From Mycobacterium sp. 1100029.7 (lineage in GTDB: Bacteria; Actinomycetota; Actinomycetes; Mycobacteriales; Mycobacteriaceae): DNA of 64,000 nucleotides. A program made the translations under genes and the position numbers. Of the stretch, positions 27,223 through 35,982 are shown piece by piece (the stretch's first letter is position 1; each line of letters begins with the position of its first letter). Where the stretch lies: NCBI RefSeq assembly GCF_001665235.1, contig NZ_LZSC01000053.1, positions 1-64,000 of the forward strand, given 5' to 3'. The notes under the pieces are model-generated. The model had not been told where the DNA came from. It saw only the letters and a list, made by a program, of their open reading frames with translations, and searched no databases.

Positions 27223-28650
27223 TTACGACGCGGTCGCGTACTGCAGCACCCGCTCCGACGAATCGACGTGGTCGCCGCTGAGGATGCGCAGTCGAGTCGG
27301 ACGGATTTGATAGACGACGCCGTCGACCGGGTTGGTGACGTCGAAGCCGTCGTCGACGCGCTCGGCGTTGGACAGCTCGATATGCGCGCCGTCGCGGATC
27401 CGTTCGCCGCGGTAATAGTAAGAGCCGCTGAGGTTTTGGCATACCACCGCGAGCGACTTGCCGGTCCGCACCACGGCGGCCGGCGGGTTACCCGGGTCGC
27501 AGCGCGCGGTCTCGCCGATGAAACCCAACCCGTCGGCACCCTTGACGGGCGCGGACAGCGTCGGGGTCCTGGACGGCTGGGCCGAGGGAGCCGGCGCGAC
27601 GGACGGAGCCGCCTGGGGTGGCGAACCCGGGTGACTGCCGAAAACCGACACGACGGCCAATATCAAGCCGACGATCAACACCAGCACCGCCGCCCCCGCT
27701 AGCGCCAGCTGCAACGGCACCCGACGCACCGGACGGGACGGCGCGGCCTGCGAAGAAGGCGCCTCGGAGTCGGGGACATACGGGCTGTAACCGGAGTCGT
27801 CGGGGTTCGGGTACATCGCCGGGAACGGCCGGGTGCGCGGCGGGCCAGCGGGCACCGAGTCGTACGCCGGCGACACGACTTCCATCGCCGCGCGGGCAAA
27901 CGAGCCCGCCGATGCGTACCGCGCCCCGGGCTGCTTGGCCATCGCGCCGGCAATCACGTCGTCCAGACCGCGGCTGATCCCACGCCGCATGATGCTGGGC
28001 CGTGGTGGCGGCGAGAACAGATGCGCGTCCTTGACCTCCTGCTCCGCACCACCGAACGGCGCCTCCCCCGTCAAGCACTCATAGAGCACGCAGGCCAGCG
28101 AGTAGACGTCCGCCTCCGGATCAATTCGGCCGCCGCTGAACCATTCTGGCGCGGTGTACGCCGGTGAATCCATATCGCCGAGGTCGAATTCGCCGAGGTA
28201 CGCGAAGTCATCCCGAGTGAGCAGCACGTTTTCCGGCCGCAGCGAACCATGCATCAGCCCGACCGCATGCGCGGCATCTAACGCTCGCGCCAACTGCCCA
28301 ATAATCGACACCGCACGCGAGGGTTCCAGCGCACCCTGCTCACGCAGCAAGTCCCTGAGGCTGACGCCGTCGACGAGCTGCATAGCGAGGTAAAACGTCC
28401 CGTCGATTTCGCCGAAGTCGTACACCGGGACGGCATGCGGATCCTGCAGTCGCGCCGCCAACTCAGTCGAACGCCAAAAGCGTTGCTGGAAGCCAGCACT
28501 ACGCGCTATCCGCGCATGCAACAGCTTCAGCGCGACCATCCGATCGTTAACCGTGTCGTAGGCCGCATAGACCTCGCCGGTGCCGAGCAGCGATCGCAGC
28601 TCGTAGGGCCCGAATCGCGTACCAACCCGCGAGCGGTGCGAGGAGAACAA
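27223..28650 (-). CDS. Membrane serine/threonine (pseudo)kinase
   Basis: About 475 residues. A kinase fold covers residues 1-260, a proline-rich linker follows, one transmembrane helix (LALAGAAVLVLIVGLILAV) lies near residue 325, and an extracellular domain of about 120 residues follows, as in mycobacterial Pkn receptor kinases. The N-lobe lysine (VALKLL) is kept, but the glycine loop is short (LLGTGEVYAAYD), the catalytic HRDLKPEN reads HGSLRPEN and DFG reads FDLGD. It is probably a pseudokinase. The start is doubtful: TTG 28650 behind AAAGGA is the best candidate; the frame stays open to 29241. Confidence 0.75.
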   Translation of the reverse strand: MFSSHRSRVGTRFGPYELRSLLGTGEVYAAYDTVNDRMVALKLLHARIARSAGFQQRFWRSTELAARLQDPHAVPVYDFGEIDGTFYLAMQLVDGVSLRDLLREQGALEPSRAVSIIGQLARALDAAHAVGLMHGSLRPENVLLTRDDFAYLGEFDLGDMDSPAYTAPEWFSGGRIDPEADVYSLACVLYECLTGEAPFGGAEQEVKDAHLFSPPPRPSIMRRGISRGLDDVIAGAMAKQPGARYASAGSFARAAMEVVSPAYDSVPAGPPRTRPFPAMYPNPDDSGYSPYVPDSEAPSSQAAPSRPVRRVPLQLALAGAAVLVLIVGLILAVVSVFGSHPGSPPQAAPSVAPAPSAQPSRTPTLSAPVKGADGLGFIGETARCDPGNPPAAVVRTGKSLAVVCQNLSGSYYYRGERIRDGAHIELSNAERVDDGFDVTNPVDGVVYQIRPTRLRILSGDHVDSSERVLQYATAS

Positions 28651-28761
28651 GAAGAATTCCTTTCGATACCTGAAAAACGTCAGCCCGGCGGGTTCCCGAT
28701 TTCGGCGTCGACGTAACGTGCGCCTGCTCACTGGTAGGCCCGAAAGTCCTACAGTGCGTTC

Positions 28762-30156
28762 ATGGGCGACATCACGGCACAGCTCTCGAAAATCGTCGGA
28801 GAGCACAATCTGCTCGGAAAAGACGCCATCCCCGACGACTATTGGCATGACGAAGAGTTGACGCATCCGCCGCAGAAACCAGCCTACGTTGCCAAACCAG
28901 CAACCGCCGAAGAGGTAGCAGAGCTGCTGAAAGCAGCCACGGAGCACAACATCCCGGTGACCGCGCGCGGATCCGGCACCGGCCTGTCCGGCGCGGCGAC
29001 GCCCCGCGCAGGCGGGCTGGTCATCTCGTTCGAACACCTGAACAAGGTCCTCGAGGTCGACACCACCAATCAGGTCGCCGTCGTCCAACCGGGCGTGACG
29101 TTGACCGAGCTCGACGCCGCAACCGCCCCGCACCAGCTGCGCTACATGGTGCAACCCGGCGAGCTGTCGTCCAGCGTCGGCGGCAACGTGGGCACCAATG
29201 CCGGCGGCATGCGCGCGGTCAAATACGGCATCGCCCGCCACAACGTGCTCGGCCTACAAGCCGTGCTGCCGACCGGCGAGATCATCCGTACCGGCGGCAA
29301 GATCGCGAAGATCTCCACCGGCTACGACCTGACTCAGCTGATCGTCGGCTCCGAGGGCACCCTCGCGTTGGCCACCGAAGTGACCGTCAAGCTGCATCCG
29401 CGCCTAGGCCACAGCGCCACCGTGCTCGCGCCGTTCGCCGACTTCGACCAGGTGATGGAGGCGGTGCCGCAAGTCATCGCCAGCGGCCTCGGCCCCTACA
29501 TCCTGGAATACATCGACAACGTGACGATGGCCGCGCTGGTGCATAGCCAGAACCTGGAGCTCGGCGTCCCGGACAATATCCGCGACAGCTGTCAGGCGTA
29601 TCTCGTTGTGGCGCTGGAAAATCGGACCCAAGACAGGCTCGACGAGGACGTCGAACGCGCCGGCGAGTTGCTGGCTGAGCTGGGCGCCCTCGACGCCTAT
29701 GTGCTCGAAGGCGGTTCGGCGCGCAAGCTGATCGAAGCCCGCGAGAACGCGTTCTGGACACTCAAGGCGGTCGGTGCCGACGACTTGATCGACACCGTCG
29801 TACCCCGCGGCGCGATGCCGAAGTTCCTCGCCGCGGTGCGCGGCCTGGCGACCACCGCCGGGGGTGGCGCGGTCGGTTGTGGGCACGCCGGCGACGGCAA
29901 CGTGCACCTGGCGATCTTCTGCCCGGACCCCGACACCCGCAAGAAGCTGCTCACCGACATCTTCGCGCTGGCAATGGAATTGGGCGGCGCGATCTCCGGC
30001 GAACACGGCCTCGGCCGGGCGAAGGCGCCCTACTGGCGCGAGCTGGAGGACCCGGTCAAGGTCGACTTGCTGCGTCGCATCAAGGGAAGCTTCGACCCGG
30101 CGGGCATCCTCAACCCCGGCGTCGTCTTCGCCGCCGAGGACCGCCAAACTACGTGA
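28762..30156 (+). CDS. FAD-binding oxidoreductase, GlcD/D-2-hydroxyacid dehydrogenase type
   Basis: A 464-residue flavoprotein of the GlcD/D-lactate dehydrogenase family. The PCMH-type FAD-binding domain (residues 40-215) includes RGSGTGLSGAATP and LSSSVGGNVGTNAGGM. The C-terminal substrate domain carries GCGHAGDGNVHLAIF and ISGEHGLG, the conserved histidine motifs that position the 2-hydroxyacid. It would oxidise a 2-hydroxyacid such as glycolate, D-lactate or 2-hydroxyglutarate. It resembles M. tuberculosis Rv2280 in length and motifs. It is divergent from the pseudokinase gene. No partner iron-sulfur subunit is nearby. Confidence 0.9.
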   Translation: MGDITAQLSKIVGEHNLLGKDAIPDDYWHDEELTHPPQKPAYVAKPATAEEVAELLKAATEHNIPVTARGSGTGLSGAATPRAGGLVISFEHLNKVLEVDTTNQVAVVQPGVTLTELDAATAPHQLRYMVQPGELSSSVGGNVGTNAGGMRAVKYGIARHNVLGLQAVLPTGEIIRTGGKIAKISTGYDLTQLIVGSEGTLALATEVTVKLHPRLGHSATVLAPFADFDQVMEAVPQVIASGLGPYILEYIDNVTMAALVHSQNLELGVPDNIRDSCQAYLVVALENRTQDRLDEDVERAGELLAELGALDAYVLEGGSARKLIEARENAFWTLKAVGADDLIDTVVPRGAMPKFLAAVRGLATTAGGGAVGCGHAGDGNVHLAIFCPDPDTRKKLLTDIFALAMELGGAISGEHGLGRAKAPYWRELEDPVKVDLLRRIKGSFDPAGILNPGVVFAAEDRQTT

Positions 30157-30320
30157 CCGACCGTGCGCTGCAGGCGCACAGCGGGATGCCGCATCACCAA
30201 TTCCGATTCGATTCGCGTATCGCTATCACTGCGCCAGTCCTGGCATAGCGAAACCCGCCCACAACGCTGCGGCGAATTTGCCGAAACGTGCTGTTGTAGA
30301 TCACACACCAAACTCAGAAG

Positions 30321-30354
30321 TGTCTTATCCTGCATTCGACAACCGCATAAGACA
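30321..30354. promoter_or_regulatory. Inverted repeat ahead of the GGDEF/EAL gene
   Basis: TGTCTTAT (30321-30328) and ATAAGACA (30347-30354) are perfect inverted arms separated by 18 bases, ending 9 bases before the ATG at 30364. The position suggests an operator or a structured leader for the c-di-GMP gene. No regulator gene lies beside it. Confidence 0.45.
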
Positions 30355-30363
30355 GGACACGAA

Positions 30364-32655
30364 ATGCTCTCACTGACACGACGCCGGTCTGCGGTGATTG
30401 TGTCAGCGACCATCGGGTTGCTCGTGTACGGCGTGCTGTTGTTCACCGGAAAAAACGCGGCGATTGCCCCGGTCGGGCTCTGGATCATGAGCATGTTCTC
30501 CAACGGCTGCGCCGTCGTCGCCGCCCGGGTCGCCCGAGGTCGGCAGCGTCTGGCGTGGACGGTGATGAGCATCGGCCTGGCCGGCTGGACGGCTGGGCAA
30601 GCGGTGTGGTGGTACGTCACCTTGGGCGGGATCCCGCCGATGCCGGAACTCTCGGCGGCCAACCTGGGTTACGTGGTGTTGCCGCTGTGCGCGCTGGCCG
30701 TCGCGGTCACCATTCCCAGCCGTGACGACTCCCGATTCGGAATAGGCCTACTGCTCGACGGGGTACTTGTTGCCGCATCGTTGCTGATCGTTTTGGCGAT
30801 TTTGGTTTTAGGCCACTTCCGGCAACCTGCGCAATTGGTCACTCTCCCCGAGATGATGCTGTCCATCGCCACCGCGGTGTACCTCGGGCTGGTCGTCATG
30901 TCGGTCATCACCGTGCGCAAAGCCGAGCCGGGACGTCAGCTCGCGCCGACGCTGATGACAGTGGGGTGGGTACTCATCGCCGCAGCCGGGGTCGGCCGGG
31001 TGTTCGAGAACCATCCCGATCAGGTCCCCAACCACTTCGTGGTTCTCGGATGGGCAGGCGGCATCTACTTCATCGCGCTCTCCGGAATCGCCTCCCGGCC
31101 CGGACCGGACCTCGACCTCGGCTTCTCGCAACCACTGTCGAGGACCTCGCTGTGGCTGCCCTACGGCCCCGTCCTGTTGGCGATCGTCGTTGGCGCCGTG
31201 CACTTCTGGCCGCAGGACCCAGGCGAGGTGTTCATCTTCGCGGTCTGTGTGGTGCTCTTTCTCACCACGGTGGCCCGTCACTTGCTGCTGCTCGAACGCA
31301 AACAACACCTGCTCGCCGCGCTGTCCAACGCCGAACTGCGGGACGCCCTGACCGGGCTGGCCAATCAGCGACTGTTCGAGGATCGGCTGGCGCACGCCGC
31401 GCGGCTGCACATCCATCACGCCGTCCCGGTCAGCGTGATTTCGCTGAATATCAGTGACTTCAAAATGGTCAACAACACACTCGGCTACGCCGTGGGCGAC
31501 GAACTGTTGCGCAGCGTCGCCGGGCGGCTGCAGGCCAATGTCCGTAGCACCGACACCGTGGCGCGGATGAACGGCGACGACTTCGCCATCCTGATCGAGG
31601 ACCGCCCCGAAGTCGCGTCGCAAGTGGCCCGCGATCTCGCCCGGTCGTTCGAAGAGCCCGTCGAACTCGAAAACCACCGCCTACACGTACATCCCAACAT
31701 CGGCGTGGCGTCAGCGTCCACGGAACGCGTCACCGCAGTGCGGCCCGGCGAGCTGCTCGACCAGGCCGAGGCGGCGCGCAACTGGGCGCAACAGGCCAGC
31801 TCCACCGACGTGCAGACCTTCACACCCGACATGAACGTCCGGCTCCGCAAGCATCCGACGCACGACGACAGCATGGCCCGCCTGCAACTGCTCGGTGAGC
31901 TGCGACGCGCCATCGACGACGGCCTGCTGACGCTGCTGTATCAACCGAAATTCGACATGTCGACCGGCTCCGTCAGCGGCGCCGAGGCGTTGGTGCGTTG
32001 GCAGCATCCCAAACTCGGCACGCTGGAGCCCGGCGAATTTCTGCCGCTGGTCCGCGAACACGGGCTGATGGATGCCCTCACCGATTTCGTGCTGTCCCAG
32101 GCCGTCTCTGACGCGGCGGCGTGGTACGCGGCCGACGCCGCCATCCCCGTCGCGATCAACCTGTGGGGCCCCTCCCTCGACGAAGACACGCTGCCCGACC
32201 GCATCCTGTCCGTGCTCGACGACCACGACATGTCGGCCAGTTGCCTGACGATCGAAATCACCGAGGACCTCCTGGTCGCCGACCTCGCCAAGGCCCGCAT
32301 GGTGCTCGACCGGTTGCGGGCGGCCGGCATCCGGGTGGCCATCGACGATTTCGGCAGCGGCTACGCCTCGCTGACGTATCTGCGCGAGCTGCCCATCGAC
32401 GACGTCAAGCTGGACCGCGAGTTCGTCGCGCCGATCCTGCACGACGAGCGGGCCTCCACCATCGCCCGGGCGGTGATCGAGTTGAGCACCACGTTCGGCA
32501 TCGCCACGGTCGCCGAGGGCGTCGGCGACGCCGAAACAGCGCAGCGGCTCAAGGAATACGGCTGTGACGCCGTGCAGGGCAACTTCTTCTCGCGGCCGCT
32601 GCCCGCCGCCGACATTCCGCACGTTCCGCAAAACGCCGCACTCGCCGCGCACTAA
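30364..32655 (+). CDS. Membrane GGDEF-EAL protein (cyclic di-GMP turnover)
   Basis: 763 residues. About eight to ten hydrophobic segments fill residues 10-315 (for example SATIGLLVYGVLLF and IFAVCVVLFLTTVA). A GGDEF domain (about 320-480) opens with LRDALTGLANQRLFEDRL but has MNGDDFAIL where GGDEF should be, so cyclase activity is doubtful. The EAL domain (about 510-750) reads GAEALVRWQHP, then EITEDLLV, IDDFGSGYASL and DDVKLDRE, the metal and catalytic residues expected of an active phosphodiesterase. It probably binds GTP and degrades c-di-GMP at the membrane. The ATG at 30364 follows an inverted repeat. Confidence 0.88.
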   Translation: MLSLTRRRSAVIVSATIGLLVYGVLLFTGKNAAIAPVGLWIMSMFSNGCAVVAARVARGRQRLAWTVMSIGLAGWTAGQAVWWYVTLGGIPPMPELSAANLGYVVLPLCALAVAVTIPSRDDSRFGIGLLLDGVLVAASLLIVLAILVLGHFRQPAQLVTLPEMMLSIATAVYLGLVVMSVITVRKAEPGRQLAPTLMTVGWVLIAAAGVGRVFENHPDQVPNHFVVLGWAGGIYFIALSGIASRPGPDLDLGFSQPLSRTSLWLPYGPVLLAIVVGAVHFWPQDPGEVFIFAVCVVLFLTTVARHLLLLERKQHLLAALSNAELRDALTGLANQRLFEDRLAHAARLHIHHAVPVSVISLNISDFKMVNNTLGYAVGDELLRSVAGRLQANVRSTDTVARMNGDDFAILIEDRPEVASQVARDLARSFEEPVELENHRLHVHPNIGVASASTERVTAVRPGELLDQAEAARNWAQQASSTDVQTFTPDMNVRLRKHPTHDDSMARLQLLGELRRAIDDGLLTLLYQPKFDMSTGSVSGAEALVRWQHPKLGTLEPGEFLPLVREHGLMDALTDFVLSQAVSDAAAWYAADAAIPVAINLWGPSLDEDTLPDRILSVLDDHDMSASCLTIEITEDLLVADLAKARMVLDRLRAAGIRVAIDDFGSGYASLTYLRELPIDDVKLDREFVAPILHDERASTIARAVIELSTTFGIATVAEGVGDAETAQRLKEYGCDAVQGNFFSRPLPAADIPHVPQNAALAAH

Positions 32656-32665
32656 GGTTTGCGCC

Positions 32666-33679
32666 GTGCACATTGACGTGATGACGGTCCCGCAACCGTT
32701 GACCCGCATCGGCGGCGTGGCTCAGCGCGCGCAGGCCGCCGGATTCTCTGGCCTGCTGTTCACCGAGACCGGCCGCACGGCCTACCTCAATGCCGCCGTC
32801 GCCTCGCAGGCCGCTGCGGGACTCGAGCTGTCCACCGGCGTCGCGGTCGCGTTCCCGCGCAGTCCGTTCGTCACCGCCGCCGAAGCGTGGGAACTTCAGG
32901 AAGCCAGCGGCGGCAACTTCCGGCTGGGCCTGGGCACCCAGGTTCGCACCCATGTGGTGCGCCGCTACGGCGTCCCGTTCGAACGCCCCGGCCCGCGGCT
33001 GCGCGACTACGTGCTGGCCGTCAAGGCCTGTTTCGAGGCGTTCCGCACCGGCAAGCTCGACCACCACGGCGAGTTCTACGACCTGGACTTCATCACCCCG
33101 CAGTGGAGCGCCGGACCCATCGACGCGCCCGACCCCAAAGTCGATGTGGCAGCGGTCAATCCGTGGATGCTGCGGATGGCCGGCGAAGTGGCCGACGGTG
33201 TGCACGTGCACCCGCTCGGCGAGCTCGGCTACCTCAACCGGCACGTGCTGCCCAATATCGCGACCGGCGCCCAGAAGGCCGGACGCTCGGCGTCGGACAT
33301 CGCGGTCATCGTTCCGGTCATGACGATCGTCGGCGACAAAGACGAAGACCTGGACGTCCAGCGCGAGACCGTGCGCACCAGCATGGCCTTCTACGGCAGC
33401 ACCCCCAACTACGCGTTCATCTGGGACGAGGCCGGATTCGAGGGCACCACCGCCCGCATCCGCGAGAAGCAGAAGTCCGGCGACTTGCAGGGCATGGCGG
33501 CGCAGATCACCGACGAGCACATCGCGACGTTCGCCACCGAGTCGACGTGGGACGGCCTGGCCGACGCGCTGACCAAGAAGTACGGCGGAATCGCCACGCG
33601 CCTCGCGCTGTACAACGCGCTGGGCGACGACGAACGCTTCGAACGGTATGGAGAGGTCGCGCGTCAGCTCAGCAACTGA
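32666..33679 (+). CDS. LLM-class F420-dependent oxidoreductase
   Basis: A 337-residue TIM-barrel luciferase-like protein (the type annotated as TIGR03617 F420-dependent). It shows HIDVMTVPQPLTRIGG at the start, GLLFTETGRTAYLNAA near residue 30, NFRLGLGTQV near residue 90 and ADGVHVHPLGEL near residue 178. It would use the deazaflavin F420; its substrate is unknown. Start GTG 32666, 10 bases after the GGDEF/EAL stop, suggests co-transcription; ATG 32681 is an alternative. It is convergent with the next gene. Confidence 0.85.
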   Translation: MHIDVMTVPQPLTRIGGVAQRAQAAGFSGLLFTETGRTAYLNAAVASQAAAGLELSTGVAVAFPRSPFVTAAEAWELQEASGGNFRLGLGTQVRTHVVRRYGVPFERPGPRLRDYVLAVKACFEAFRTGKLDHHGEFYDLDFITPQWSAGPIDAPDPKVDVAAVNPWMLRMAGEVADGVHVHPLGELGYLNRHVLPNIATGAQKAGRSASDIAVIVPVMTIVGDKDEDLDVQRETVRTSMAFYGSTPNYAFIWDEAGFEGTTARIREKQKSGDLQGMAAQITDEHIATFATESTWDGLADALTKKYGGIATRLALYNALGDDERFERYGEVARQLSN

Positions 33680-33686
33680 CGTCGGC

Positions 33687-34169
33687 CTACGACTTCGGAA
33701 CCCGCACTCCGGCGGCGCGATACACGAAGACCGGGTCGATCGGGAACCGCAGCGTCGTGGTCGGCAGCTTCTCCAATATCTCGTCGGGGACTTCCCTCTT
33801 GTAGTGCAGCTTCATCGAGCCGCTGAACGCACGGTCCACCCCGCGAAGGTCGATGTCGACCAGCAGACCCTTCTTGGTCACCGTCGCGGCGGCCGGCCCC
33901 TTGCGGGTGTCCCACGGACAGTCGACGGACCGCAGCGTGGCGTCCGCGCGCGTCGGGAACGTGGCGACCACCCGGGCGGCGCTGAACGCGAACGCACCCC
34001 TATAGCGCGAGACACCCGAGGCCGAAAACACACCCGGCACGTGCCCGCTGAAGTGCCGCACCACGCCGACCCGGTGGGCCACGAAGATCAGCCCCTCGGC
34101 CTCCAGCTCGTCGCGAAGCTCGGCAGGCACATTGGTCAGCTGCGACAGGTTGCGCAGGAAGCCAAACAC
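33687..34169 (-). CDS. Conserved hypothetical protein
   Basis: A 160-residue soluble protein beginning MFGFLRNLSQLTNVPAEL from a GTG at 34169. It has alternating beta-strand patterns (GLIFVAHRVGVVRHFSGHVP, then RYRGAFAFSAARVVATFP) suggesting a beta-sandwich or barrel of the PH-like or lipocalin-like kind. No signal peptide or membrane segment. I recognise no characterised family, though the composition and codon use are those of a core mycobacterial gene. It ends 7 bases from the convergent LLM gene. Confidence 0.65.
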   Translation of the reverse strand: MFGFLRNLSQLTNVPAELRDELEAEGLIFVAHRVGVVRHFSGHVPGVFSASGVSRYRGAFAFSAARVVATFPTRADATLRSVDCPWDTRKGPAAATVTKKGLLVDIDLRGVDRAFSGSMKLHYKREVPDEILEKLPTTTLRFPIDPVFVYRAAGVRVPKS

Positions 34170-34231
34170 AGCCAGACGCTAACCCAGGCGCTGCAAGTAC
34201 GCAGTCATTCGCGCGACAACCGGTGTTGCCG

Positions 34232-34675
34232 CTATTGCACGGTCACGATCGCCGTGTACTGGCATATCGGTGTGCTGTTCTTGCCGACGAAGCTGGAGTA
34301 GTTGGTGGAGATCGTCGTCGTCCCGGGCTTGCGCGCCGTGAACATCCAGACTTCGCTGCCGGGTGCACCCATCGCGTCGCTCGTCGGCTGCACATACTCA
34401 TGACTGTTTTGCTCGACGACGGACGAATCGCTGATTTTGGTGTCCGCCGACCACCGATACGGGGTGCTGTAGTTGGCGCCCAGCTGCAGTTTGAGCGTGT
34501 TGCCCACTTCCATCGTGATGGTCTGGGTGATGTTGTTCTGCTTCAACACCTGTTCCATCGGAACCACCAGGGCCTTGGCCGACGGCGGGTTTCTGCTCGC
34601 GAAGTGGCAGCCCACCAGCATCGACGAGACGAGGATCGCGACGGTCACGACGAGCCGGGTCTTCACGAAAGTCAT
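34232..34675 (-). CDS. Chagasin-like (MEROPS I42) protease-inhibitor lipoprotein
   Basis: A 147-residue protein. A lipoprotein signal peptide ends in a lipobox VGC near residue 23. The mature part shows the chagasin-family pattern: TITMEVGNTLKLQLGAN, then a YSTPYRW loop, GAPGSEVWMFTARKPGTTTI and CQYTAIVTV. Family members of this fold inhibit papain-like cysteine proteases. Two cysteines remain in the mature protein besides the lipid-modified one, or fewer depending on the cleavage site. GGAGGTG precedes the ATG at 34675; a start at 34684 is also open. Its target protease is unknown. Confidence 0.75.
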   Translation of the reverse strand: MTFVKTRLVVTVAILVSSMLVGCHFASRNPPSAKALVVPMEQVLKQNNITQTITMEVGNTLKLQLGANYSTPYRWSADTKISDSSVVEQNSHEYVQPTSDAMGAPGSEVWMFTARKPGTTTISTNYSSFVGKNSTPICQYTAIVTVQ

Positions 34676-34814
34676 CACCTCCATTATGGCGTGAGGCCGA
34701 ATCCCGCAGGTTCGGCCTCGGGTCAGGGCAGTTAGCGGCGACGTGCTAGATAACGGCGCGATCTAGCAAGCCGTTTCGGGCGCGCGTTTGCTGTGGGTCG
34801 GGTAGCTTCTGTGC

Positions 34815-35891
34815 ATGTTCGGCATCATTCGGCCCTGCCGTCATCGACTCGGCAGTGAGCTCGCAGCAACCTGGACCGCCCAATTATGCGGACTGTGTCT
34901 GGCGCTGCGCGACGACTATGGCCAGTCTGCGCGGATCGCCACCAATTATGACGGGCTCGTCGTCTCTCTGTTGGTCGAGGCGCAGTCATCCCAGCAACCG
35001 ACCCGCCGCACGGCCGGACCCTGCCCGGGGCGCGGTATGCGTCGCGCCGACGTGGCCACCGGCGACTGCGCGCGACTGGCGGCGGTGGTCTCGCTGGCCC
35101 TGGCCGCGGCCCGAGTCCGCGATCACGTCGACGACCACGACGGCATGGTCGGCGCGGCCGGTGTGCGACCGGCGGCGCGGCGGATCGCCGAGCGCTGGGT
35201 GCGTCAGGGCACCGACACCGGTCACGCGCTGGGCTTCGACACCGGCGTGCTCGTCGCCGCGATGGAGCGCCAGGCCGAGCTCGAGGCGACGGCCGGGCCG
35301 GGCAGCTCGCTGTTGGCGGTGACCGAGCCCACCGAGACGGCCGTCGCCGAAGCGTTCGCCTACACCGCGGTGCTGGCCGGCCGCCCGGCCAACACGGCGC
35401 CGCTGCATGAGATCGGGCAGCTGTTCGGCCGCGTCGCGCATGTGCTCGACGCGGTCGAGGACTACGACGACGACCTGGCGCGCGGCAAATGGAACCCGTT
35501 GGCCGCCACCGAGACTCCGATCGCCCAGGCCCGGGTGCTGTGCGACGACGCGGCGCTGGGCATCGAGTTGGCGCTGGCCGACGTCGAATTCAGCGACGGC
35601 CGGCTGGCGCAGCGACTGTTGACCCGCGAGGTGCGCCGCGCCATCTCGCGCACTTTTACGAAGTCGGGCAATCCCCGCTGCGGAACACCGCACGGCCAGC
35701 AGGAACCCATCAACTTCGGCGGCCAGGCGCCCGGCGGCGGCTACCTCAATGCGGGCGACCCCAACGCCGAGGGCGAGACACCCGACCCGGGCGCCAAGCG
35801 CAAGGGCGGCCGCGGTGACGGCACCTGTCTGTGCTGCTGCGACGGGTGCGATTGCTGCTGCGACTGCGGAGACTGCTGCGACTGCACCTGA
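34815..35891 (+). CDS. DUF5685-type protein with cysteine-rich C-terminus
   Basis: 358 residues. The N-terminus MFGIIRPCRHRLG with LCGLCLALRDDYGQ carries early cysteines that look like metal ligands, followed by an all-helical domain through about residue 285 with EDYDDDLARGKWNP. A Gly/Pro/Asn linker leads to a tail in which 12 of the last 22 residues are cysteine (starting CLCCCDGCDCCCDC). Such a tail is likely to bind metal. I believe the family is DUF5685 (sometimes called regulator), with no proven function. Upstream 34676-34814 contains only the promoter space. Confidence 0.75.
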   Translation: MFGIIRPCRHRLGSELAATWTAQLCGLCLALRDDYGQSARIATNYDGLVVSLLVEAQSSQQPTRRTAGPCPGRGMRRADVATGDCARLAAVVSLALAAARVRDHVDDHDGMVGAAGVRPAARRIAERWVRQGTDTGHALGFDTGVLVAAMERQAELEATAGPGSSLLAVTEPTETAVAEAFAYTAVLAGRPANTAPLHEIGQLFGRVAHVLDAVEDYDDDLARGKWNPLAATETPIAQARVLCDDAALGIELALADVEFSDGRLAQRLLTREVRRAISRTFTKSGNPRCGTPHGQQEPINFGGQAPGGGYLNAGDPNAEGETPDPGAKRKGGRGDGTCLCCCDGCDCCCDCGDCCDCT

Positions 35892-35982
35892 GGCCGCTCA
35901 TCGAACTCGTTGCGGCATTACAACTTTGTGACGTGCCTCGGCCCGTGCGGCCAGCAACCGAACCGTACGGCAGGATGGGCAC

